Source: Oxytricha trifallax | Taxonomy: Eukaryota > Ciliophora > Spirotrichea > Sporadotrichida > Oxytrichidae | NCBI GenBank assembly: GCA_000711775.1 | Contig: ARYC01017216.1 | Span: forward strand, 1-64,000 | Direction: 5' to 3' | DNA length: 64,000 bases | Part shown: in pieces, positions 54,300 through 64,000 of the stretch | Numbering within the stretch: the first letter of the stretch is position 1 | Layout: every line of letters starts with the position of its first letter | Translations under genes and position numbers: made by a program | The notes under the pieces: model-generated | The model's input: only the letters and a program-made list of their open reading frames with translations | Database searches by the model: none | Told to the model about the DNA's origin: nothing

Positions 54300-54718
54300 T
54301 TGTAGAAATACATTTGAATTGGGAAAATTAATTTTAATTAAAATAAATATAAATAAAAATCGTGGCAGTTAAAGTTGGCCAATTTAAACGATCTTGGGCT
54401 CATATTCGATAGGGAATTCAAAATTAACTGGACTTTACTATTGACGGCATTATTTTATCGCATCCCTGGAGCGATATAACTTCACTTTAATGTGAGGGTA
54501 TAATTTAGCGAATTTAGAGATTTTTAATTAAAGTGAAGTTATCTCGCTCCAGGGATGCGATAAAATAATGTCGTCAATAGTAAAGTCCAGCTAATTTTGA
54601 ATTCCCTATCGAATATGAGCCCAGGATCGTTTAAATTGGCCAACTTTAACTGCCACGATTTTTATTTATATTTATTTTAATTAAAATTAATTTTCCCAAT
54701 TCTAATTTATTTCTATAA
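54300..54718. mobile_element. Foldback MITE, copy C
   Basis: 419 bp, same family as 30121-30536 and 41159-41569. Starts ttgtagaaatacatttg and ends with the inverse, flanked by TA on both sides. Arms pair through atcgtggcagttaaagttgg and catccctggagcga. The loop retains gtgagggtataattta. Close to copy A in sequence. Confidence 0.9.
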
Positions 54719-56660
54719 TAGTGTAAATATCATGTTCAAAAAGGCTCAATTTCTAATGTTTTAAGCATAATTTACTTTTTAACTGAATATCACAATTTAT
54801 TAATGAGTATGTTAAATTATAAACAATTTTATTTATAAGTTGTATACTATTAATTTTTTAAAGGTAAGTCAGGTATCTAATAATTTATTCTGACATCAAA
54901 ATTTTTTAATTGTTTATAATACTATCTTAAAAAATTGAGATAAGTTAATTGCTAATTTTACCAAAATATAAATAACTCTCTATTTTCCTTGCCAACGCCC
55001 AATTTAAAAAGGATTTGCTAAGATTTTAAATTTAATGTAATTTTTTCCATTAATATATATGATAATTTTCTTTATGAATAAAATGGACAGAATTATTATT
55101 TATAAATAGTTATATATATATATTTATTTAAATTTGTTGGTTTCTTCCTTGAATTTAATATAATTATTTTAAATTAATATATAGCTATAATAAATAAATT
55201 TATTAAAATATCAAATGTTTTAATTTACAAATACATAATAATTAGTATTAGTATTTATATGCTTTAAATTATTCATCTTCTTAGATTCGAGTCCAAAGCC
55301 AACCCAACCTATTTAATTAATGAAAAATTTATTAATAAAATTATTAATTTTAGCAGTAGCATCCATTCTAAACAAGAGATTATTGGTATTTGTTATAAAT
55401 TTATTTGACATATCAAACTTAAAAAATAAAATTACTGATAAATTAGATTAATAAAATTACTTTTTTTGCAGATTGAATTAAATGAACCTTAAGATAAAAA
55501 TAAAATTCATATAACTTGAATTATACTTCGCAAGTTTTTATTTTGAAAAATTTATAAAAATAAATAAAATAATAAAAATTTATTAAATTAAATTTAAATT
55601 ATAAAATTTATAACAATTTCATCATATTTATTCGAATATCCTAGATGCTATTTTATACCTAAACTATATAAAATAATTTGTATCATTTAAAATTCGAATT
55701 TCAATAATGTTTGTCATATTTAATTGGTGTTTATATTATTATTGTTTTAACGATTGATTTCTAGGGATTTCTTAAAAAGAAAAATAGAATTATTCTAACC
55801 TAACAATAATCTTATATCTAATTATACTATTAAAATATATTCAAATTTTACTTAAATAAAAGAAATATAACTAAGTTAATAAAACTTAAAGAATTCTATA
55901 AAAAAATTAACAAATATATAAAATCATATGAAAATATGTTAAAATTTTTTATATAATTAAATTAAAAGTATAACTACTAATAATGAAAATATATTTAAGA
56001 TTTAAATAGTAACAAAATGATATGAATTAATTTATATAATTAAATATTTAATGACCTAATAATTATATATTTTATCTCAATATTTTATAATTTTTTAATT
56101 TGTAAATCTAAAATTATGTACATTAATTCGCTAATTAACATAATAAAAGTTAAACAATACATTATATTTTCATCATCTATATTGTGTCAGCTTGTCTAGA
56201 AGAAGACCCTTATTTAATTTAAAACATTTAATACAAATACAATAATATTTTAAGTTTTAAAATATAAAGTTTAGTTATATTTTATGACATATTTGACATA
56301 GTCTTTCACCCAAATAATGGAAAAAAATGCTATTCAAACAGTTTCATTAAAATAATAAAGTATAAATTTTAAGAACATATTTAGAGTACTTAAGATTTAA
56401 ATTATTTTTTTAAATAAAAATAATTTAAAAATCAAATGATCATATTTAAGATATTTTAACAGCTTTTTTTATCGAATTCTTATTCCCATTCAATATTTTA
56501 TTAAATTATGTAAATTATTCATTTTTATGTAATATAATGTTAAATAAAATTTCATCTAATTATTAAATAGTATTAATTTTAAAATTAATTATTTTTAATC
56601 AGAAAGGGAGATTTTTAATTTAAATTATAGTCGTTAATTTTTTTTGGGGGGTTTACCATT
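54719..56660. other. AT-rich region, no supported gene
   Basis: Low-complexity A/T sequence. The bases ccaacccaacctattt near 55299 recall the Tetrahymena chromosome breakage signal but do not match it. Confidence 0.45.
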
Positions 56661-57273
56661 TGTCTCACAAAACCTCTCACCTTTATTATAAAAAAATAAA
56701 AACAGTAATTTTTTAATACCCAAAAATTGGGTTGAAAATCACGAATTAATTAATTAAAAACTCTTTGGAAACACTCTGAGGGAAATGACTTTGAAAAAAT
56801 TATCGATTTATCTTAAATTAAATTTATAAATAATTACTTCTTAAGATAACAATTCAGTGTTTTTTCTCAAACAATTTTCTATTTTTAACATATAACTTCA
56901 TTTGTTCATAAACTTGGAGTCAACTTATTCTGATATTTGACTGACATAACATCATTATTCATTGGTTAATTGATTATTCAATTAATTTAAATTTCTTAAT
57001 TCTTTTTTACGTTTACTCCAAGTTTATGAACAAATGAAGTTATATGTTAAAAATAGAAAATTGTTTGAGAAAAAACACTGAATTGTTATCTTAAGAAGTA
57101 ATTATTTATAAATTTAATTTAAGATAAATCGATAATTTTTTCAAAGTCATTTCCCTCAGAGTGTTTCCAAAGAGTTTTTAATTAATTAATTCGTGATTTC
57201 AACCCAATTTTTGGGTATTAAAAAATTACTGTTTTTATTTTTTTATAATAAAGGTGAGAGGTTTTGTGAGACA
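56661..57273. mobile_element. Near-perfect 613-bp palindromic element
   Basis: Arms 56661-56920 and 57015-57273 (about 260 bp each) are reverse complements with only one or two differences visible. Outer ends are tgtctcacaaaacctctcac and its inverse; the loop is about 94 bp. The flanks share taccatt (56654-56660 and 57276-57282), 7 of 9 positions of an adjacent 9-bp window, consistent with an 8-9 bp target duplication of hAT, MULE or Merlin type. No coding sequence. Near-identity of the arms suggests recent insertion or arm homogenisation. Confidence 0.85.
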
Positions 57274-57818
57274 GGTACCATTCTTTTTTATAAAATATTT
57301 AATCGTAATAATCTTTTTTTTGTTGAATAAAAATATATATAAATTATATAAATGTTGCTTATAATAATTATTTAAAAAATTTATTTAATTCTAAATATAA
57401 TAAAAGTGTATATATAAATAAAAAGTATATATACTTATAATTTTAAGGTTCTCTAATTGCATTTAAAGGCTATAATTTAATATTTCTACTTAACTTGGTT
57501 CTCTTATTAATATATTTATAAATAAATTTACATATAGTAAAAAATTTAATAATATAATAAAAATACTTAATTAATATACCTATTTAATTTTAGATAATCT
57601 AAACTATATTTAAAAATGATTATTTATTTTATTAAATTTGATTTAAATGTTTACTTTTTATTTATTTTTTATTTTTAATCATTAAAAATTAGGATTAATA
57701 GGTTAAAATTATTTTGAAATAAAAAACAGCAACCAACTTATTCATAATTACTATTATTTTTTATTCTCAAATAAAAAGGAAAATTTATTAATAGCAAAAA
57801 TTTATTTTTAATATTTCA
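57274..57818. other. AT-rich region, no supported gene
   Basis: Low-complexity A/T sequence; nothing recognised. Confidence 0.45.
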
Positions 57819-58297
57819 ATTTTTGGGAAGAGTTCCTGCCCCAAAATTTTAGAAGCACTCAAAGGGGGAAGTTCCCTGCCCCTTTGGAAGCTTCCTGTCC
57901 CATACATAAAAATATATGCTATTTATAAATTTCTCAAAATCTTTAACATAAATGATGTTTTAGTTATATATAATCTATTATAAAATATCTTCTCTACATT
58001 GACAATTAATTCAAATTTTAATGAAAATAATATTAATTATCAAGAAAAAAAAATTATTTAAGCATTGTTTTTTAATATATAATTTGTTAAAATTAATATT
58101 CTACTAAGATAATTATTTTTCATAAAAAGTTGTTCAGTTTATGGTAAATTTAATTGAAATTTAAATTTACATTTTAATATTTTTATTGCCAAACAATTAA
58201 AAATTAAATGATGGGGGCAGGAAACTTCCGAGGGGGCAGAAAACTTCTTTAGGGGCGAAAAAATGTTTTGGGGCAGGAAATTTCCCCCCAATTTTGT
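57819..58297. mobile_element. Small TIR element with repeated ttcctgcccc motifs
   Basis: Diverged inverted ends of about 80 bp: left 57819-57901 and right about 58208-58297. Each end carries three spaced copies of a TTCCTGCCCC-like motif (left: agttcctgccccaaa, gttccctgcccctt, cttcctgtccc; right in inverse). These GC motifs are alone in an AT-rich interior of about 300 bp with no ORF. The arrangement suggests transposase-binding repeats of a non-autonomous DNA element. The exact termini and target duplication are unclear. Confidence 0.65.
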
Positions 58298-58797
58298 AAT
58301 TCTTTTTAGAAAAATGTAAAACTAAAGCAAGAATAAGAATAAATTAAAATTTTCTTAAAATACTGATCTTTGCTGTAAAAAATTTTATATTTAAAATTTA
58401 GATATTCTTGTTATATTTATATTTTTAAATTATAGCAATGTTTGGAGTGATTATTTATGCTTTATTATTTTACAGGATTTATAATTAAAAAGATAAAAAA
58501 AGAAAATTGTAATCATTAGTTTATGTGAATACTAACCGATATTTAATATTAAATAAATTAATATTATCCAAAGAAAAACTCCTATATTTAAATAATAAGT
58601 ATATTGAATTATTTAAATTTTATTACTTTTATAAATAAAAATATTTAAACCAATTAAACAGTTCAAATTCCAACTCAATTTAGATTTTAATTTATATTAG
58701 AAATATCATTTATATTATAAAATTGGACATAATAAGAGTAATATTATTCCAATCATTTACACTTCAAATATCTCAGAACAACAATAATTTTATCAAA
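58298..58797. other. AT-rich intergenic sequence upstream of the ATG16-like gene
   Basis: No ORF or element. It should contain the promoter and 5' leader of the gene starting at 58798, but no specific motif can be named. Confidence 0.4.
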
Positions 58798-61700
58798 ATG
58801 TCAAAACCAAATTCCCACTTCGGAACATTCTATTTCAATCAAATAAAATAAAGAGATTAGTCAGAGTCAGGTTAATCAGTGAAACTTTTATTTGATTAAT
58901 TAAGAAATCTGTAAAATGAAAATGCACAGCTTAAGAATTAGGTATAAAAATATGAGAATGTGCAAAATCAGATTTATTTAAATAAATAAATTTCTAATAT
59001 ATTTTGTAGTATAAATGAGCATAAATCAAAAATAGATTAATTTAAATTAAGATTGAGACTAAAATTGAGACACAAATATTTCAGTAACTTAACATATTTC
59101 TTGATTATCTTAAATAGAAACACTTAACTATACAAGCATATTCTTAATATTATTTTAAAATACTATTTCCTCTTTCAATTAATGAATCTAGTAAATAAAA
59201 AATAATTTTTCTTATAAATTAAAGCAAATGAGGTCAGAGGGTGATAAAGCGAAAAAAGAAGTAGAAAGATTGAAGATATACATTTAAGAGTAGTAATAGG
59301 AAAATAAAGTTTTAGTTCATTCTCATAATCTTTTGCGCTCGTAACTTGTGGATTAGGCTGTGCTAGAGGAGTAAATTGAAGAATTATAGGATTTAACTCT
59401 TATACTATTTTTGTTTAATTTCCATTTTTGAATAGAAATTAGCATTTTTTAATTTATTTTACATATTAAAGGATAACCTCAGAGCAAAAGATACCCAAAT
59501 AGATTACTTAAAAGCTAATATAAAAATTATTAAACGATTAACTAAGTAGGATATATAATATTATTAAATTAGCTTTGATAGCTACTCATGAAAAGGAAGC
59601 ATTGAGTCTCGACTATGCTATATAAGATTTGATAGTTTAGCATTGTATTGACTCTACTTAACAATAAGATCTCATTGAAAAACTTTAGAGGTACGTATAA
59701 ATAATTAAAAGATAATGCTAGCTCCATATTTTGTAATAATATCAATTTATTGTCCAAATAACTTTATTAAGAGAGATAAATTAAAAATATTGTATTTTGT
59801 ATTTTCTAAAGAGACAATAATTTATTAAAATTATTTATTTTTTTTGTAGTTAGATTTTTCAATTATTTTTTAGGACGAGTACCTTTTAATATACCATTTT
59901 TCTCCAATAAGATACTCTACTGTGATATACTAAAATGGGAAATGTTATAATTCATGTAATTTAAAGTTATAATTATTGAAATCCTCTACTGATTTTTTGT
60001 AATTAAAATAATATGATTCTCTCAAAACTCATTTCGAGAAAGTTTATATTTTATTAGGTAATATTTCATATTTTTAGTATCATATCAATATTAAATTAAG
60101 ATTACTGAATAATGCTCAATAATTATATATAGAAAGCTGAATGAGGTAAAAGAATAAAAAGCCTTAATAAAAGTTTCAATTGGTCATAGAAAAGCATAGA
60201 ATATTATTTTGCCTATTTTATTTTAAGATTTATATCGAATAATCTATATAATCATATCATACATAAATTTTTCATAAGTAAACAAAAAAAGAATACCCAT
60301 ATTTTTAAAATAAATAATTTTATAACAATAAATCTACTATACTCTTAATCATACAGTTATATGAAAGAAATGACAAATTTAACATTTTAAAACTATTAAA
60401 TTATCTCTTTGTTTAATTTTCTCATTTTATTTTCGTTTATTTAAATTAAAAGTTAAAATCCTCAATAAAACAGTCAAATCTTTAGTATTTTTAAGCCAGA
60501 GAACCTTTGATCTCTATATACAATGAATAAAAAAATAATTAATTTTTATAGCCATATTATTTTGCCTGATATTGATGACTTTATATTACCCAATCAAAAT
60601 TTAATAGATTATAAAATGTAATTGCTAAAACTTTTATTTATCCTCATTTTTATTTTAAAGTAATCATTATTAACTTTAATTATATATCTCATATTTTTTA
60701 TTGTTTTTGAATGAGGATCCTACAAAATAACAAAGTTCACTTTTATCTTCTGAAGACCTTCGCTTCACTTTAAAAGAAAATCATTTTGAATTCAATTAAA
60801 CAAACGCTAAGTATACCTTAAAAAAGATATTGCTATAGATTTCTAATTAATTATAAGTAATTATTAGAAAATATTCTTAAATTAGAGTTTAAATTGTTGT
60901 CTCAAGACCTACCCACAGTTATAAATTTAATAATTAAGTAGAAGAATAGAAAATTGAAGAAGATTTGCCAATTTATTTATAAAAACGTTTCTATTTTAAA
61001 ATAATGAAAGTTATGTGTGTTTTTTATAATATTTACAATTGCTGTGTAGAGAAGCCAAACTTTCAATCATATAACCCCAAAACTTGATCAGAAATACTCA
61101 ATTAAATTATAGAAAAAGTATGAGGAAAATAAAATGAATTAAGATCCATTTGTTTAGGATCTCTAGAATTTTATGCTATCTCTTGAGAGAAAACAAGAAT
61201 TAGTATTTATTAATATTATTTATTAAGTTATACCCTTTTTATTATATTATATTTTAGAAATTATATATAATTTTTATATAATTTATTAATACATAATTAG
61301 ACGAAGAACTGAAAGAGGAAGAGGTTGAGAAAGTTAACATGACTTAGGACTCAATAATATTTGATAAATTAGATAAGAGGTCTCTTGAAACAATCAAGGA
61401 AGATGATGAAGAATTGAAAGATTCATAAGAATTTCAGTTAAAAGAAGTAAATAAAGCCATTAATAAATATAAATGTTTGGATTTAAGCATTTCAAGTTAA
61501 GCAAACTATAAAAACATAATATATTTTATCTATAATTAATTACATTTCTTATAATATTATATAAATAGCAGCTTAACGAAGCCCTATTAACTAAAATATC
61601 TAATTTTCTAATAAATTGCTAATAATAATTAAGAATATGCTATAATTTAAATTTATTTATGATCTTTTTTATTAAAAAGAAATGTAATATCCTTGAAGAT

Positions 61701-64000
61701 GATGAAATGGAATTTGACGATAAACAAGAGCACTATCCATCAAACAAGTATATCGGTGAAAATTTAGAATTAAAAATAAAAAGTTTCGATAAAGTTGATA
61801 TAAATGGGGCTACATCATAACATTCTATTGAGAGAACAATTTCTCAATATACCTACAATGATTCTGAAATTTATCATTAAAAATGCTATAAATACTTTGA
61901 AATATATATAAATATATCTAAATTATCCAAATAATGAATATAATCATTAAAAGCTATCAAAAACTTAAAGTCAAGTCGAAGAGGAAATTAAAAGCGATAA
62001 AGACTCCGTATAAACTTAAGTTGTTGAAGCTACCAAAATGATCAATAATTAATATATTTTATAGAAATTAAAACTTTTAATTTTAAATAAAATAAATTAA
62101 ATGAAAGTAGATGAGTATAACAAAGAAGTAGCGAAAGAAGTAAAGGAATACTATGAATCTTAAGACAAATCTATGAGTAAAATTCCAGAGTATCATAAAT
62201 AAAATCTTTTAAATGATTTAGAATCATCACTTGCAGACTCCAATTAAAATGGAATTGTTTATTTGGAAGAAATTTTTACTTTATTTCATTTTAACATGTG
62301 AATAATATTGGGAAAAGAATCAAAATAAAGTTTTGTTTTAGATTAGAATTGAATAACAAATTGATTGAAATTTAAAATATATGTCAGTTAAAACATTATT
62401 TGAATGAATGAAAACTATAGATAAGATTTTAATATGTATTTGTAAATAATTAACATGAAAACTACTTTAACTGAATAACGTTAATGAGTCTTCAAATATT
62501 ATATAAAAAATATAAATCGGACTATTTAATTATTCATAATCAAAAGAATTTTTTCATTTAAACATTAAAATAAAATATTTTTCAATTAGTTTCTTAACAT
62601 AATGCCTTAAAAAAGACAATTATAATTAAATTTTCATAGATTTCCTTAATTATAATACATTTATAAAATAAGAAATAAAGAAAAAGGTTTACACACTTGG
62701 TAGGAAATCAAGTTTCATGAAATCGACAATTCTAGCAGGCATGATTGATTAGGATTTTCAAAAACCTTAAAACGATGGAAGTGCAAGCAAAATCATTTTT
62801 AATTTACATTCTCTTAATTTATAATATCCAAAAAAATGAAAAAGTTTATATTAATAAGCCCTTAAAAACGAAATATAAGTATTGAATCAGATGATAATTA
62901 AATTACAAGACAAAGCTTAAATTAATTTTTAGTTTAATTAAATGAGTTTTATTGTATAAGTTTAGTGATAAATTTTAATTTAATTTGGAAATTATATTAT
63001 TTAACCTAATACCATTCTTTTATATAAAGCTTCCACTAATCATTAGCATTGATAGAATAAGTTATTGTGCCACTACCACAAAAGCTAAGGAAAGAATATC
63101 AATTAGCATACTCTAAACTCACACATTTAGCTTACAATCACACTGGTTCAGATATCGCAGTCTATGGTGAAAAATTAATCAGCATCATTGATTTGGCAAC
63201 TAATGACAATTCTAGATTTATTAAAATTGGTCCTCATGTGGAGAGTGTTAAATTACACAGTAATTTAATAATTTTAATTTTTCTAAAGATAACATACTTT
63301 CATTTATTCAAGTCTTGAACCCTTTTATTCTTATGACAATATCATATCTCATACTTAAGATTTAAAATTAAGTTTACCTCCTTAAGTTACGCAAAAAACC
63401 ACGACTATCTTATAATTGGTACTTCTGACAGCTAAGTGTAGATAGTTCAGGCAAAACCTTAATTGAAGCTAATTACCAAATTTAACAGCGACTACTCTTA
63501 AAGTTCCATTGCACTGCAGACTTAATTTATGAACAGTGATTAATATGGTGTGATTGCAACCACTTAGAATCTTATTAAAATATGGGATCTTAAGACTACC
63601 ATGTGTTTTAGAGAGGTAAGCTTAAATATAATGCTTAATTTTAAATATTTTAGATTAATTAAAGGAGATTAAAAATTTAACATAGTGTTATTTAAAGGTA
63701 AATGATAAAATGAAATAAAAAATTTAAAACTTATAAAATCATTTCAGTTTGTTAAACTCTCCCTTATATTAATTACAAGAAATCGTAATGTACTGCTCTA
63801 AACACTGAAAACAGTCAGAATATCATTTATTCAGGGCACTAAAACGGATTTCTACTGATACATGATTTAAGAATGCTCTTTTCCGCTTAAAAAGTAAACA
63901 TTATTATAGAATTGGAAATGTTTAAATTAATAACACGTTATAAATTATTAGTATATATTGATATTTTATCTATTATTATTGAAAAAATAGATAAAAATAG
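58798..64000 (+). CDS. ATG16: ATG16-like autophagy protein (coiled coil + WD40), 3' end outside window
   Basis: Multi-exon gene with ATG at 58798 and Gln = TAA/TAG. Exon 1 (58798-58941) has NQIKQRDQSES and LFDQLRNLQNENAQLKNQ, resembling the ATG5-binding helix of ATG16. Coiled-coil exons follow: from 59225 (ENKVLVHSHNLLRSQLVD) and about 59472-59690 (EKEALSLDYAIQDLIVQH, EKLQ), then 60133 on (KLNEVKEQKALIKVS; the intron phase fits). Other exon-like segments lie near 60716, 61050-61202 and 61318, and several between 61680 and 62800, acidic and Ser-rich. WD40 exons: 63030-63259 (VPLPQKLRKEYQLAYSKL, LAYNHTGSDIAVYGEKL), 63289-63311, 63373-63615 (LIIGTSDSQVQIV, NLIKIWDLKTTMCFRE), about 63748-63893 (SGHQNGFLLIHDLRM). 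ATG16 scaffolds ATG12-ATG5 on the forming autophagosome. Some junctions, notably 59380-59580 and 63616-63748, are unresolved. Another coiled-coil/WD40 protein is possible. Confidence 0.6.

Noticed and set aside
55290-55312. Possible chromosome breakage sequence (ccaacccaacctattt)
   Set aside because: Does not match the 15-mer TAAACCAACCTCTTT at enough positions.
59569-59757. Minus-strand 62-codon ORF
   Set aside because: Antisense to a coiled-coil exon of the ATG16-like gene.

Overview
The window looks like germline (micronuclear-type) DNA of an oligohymenophorean ciliate, Tetrahymena/Ichthyophthirius-like. Composition is extremely A+T rich, and the few convincing coding regions read through TAA and TAG where glutamine is expected, with TGA as the only stop. 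Introns are short, AT-rich and GT..AG (29 to 90 nt in the gene models that close; at least one longer). No rRNA, CRISPR array, classical tRNA gene or telomere array is visible. With TGA as sole stop, AT-rich DNA gives ORFs of about 100 codons by chance, so I call genes only where codon diversity, intron phase or motifs add support.

Layout. 1-11588 is a head-to-tail satellite (basic unit 946 bp, twelve full units plus a partial one) that probably continues leftward. After it come a gene-like fragment (about 11.65-11.99 kb) and a GC-rich, tRNA-like SINE candidate (12.28-12.54 kb). A minus-strand gene of seven exons and 330 codons can be modelled at 17.86-19.24 kb; its function is unknown. 22.2 and 38.8 kb carry two copies of a short GC-rich element with shared ends. 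27.52-28.83 kb is a Merlin (IS1595/ISXO2-like) DNA transposon with long terminal inverted repeats and a decayed DDE transposase. 30.1, 41.2 and 54.3 kb carry three copies of one foldback MITE. 30.9-31.65, 56.66-57.27 and 57.82-58.30 kb hold three further inverted-repeat elements. 32.76-35.40 kb is a GC-rich island holding a decayed Tc1/mariner-type (DD34E) transposase and a second element ORF. Less certain coding stretches lie at 37.3-38.1, 40.56-40.70 and 48.15-48.60 kb.

The right end (58.8 kb to the edge) is the clearest host gene: a multi-exon, plus-strand protein with an N-terminal coiled coil, an acidic middle and C-terminal WD40 repeats, best explained as the autophagy protein ATG16. 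It runs off the window.

Overall this reads as a transposon- and satellite-rich germline region grading into a gene that the somatic genome should keep. Germline/soma boundaries cannot be set from this sequence alone.
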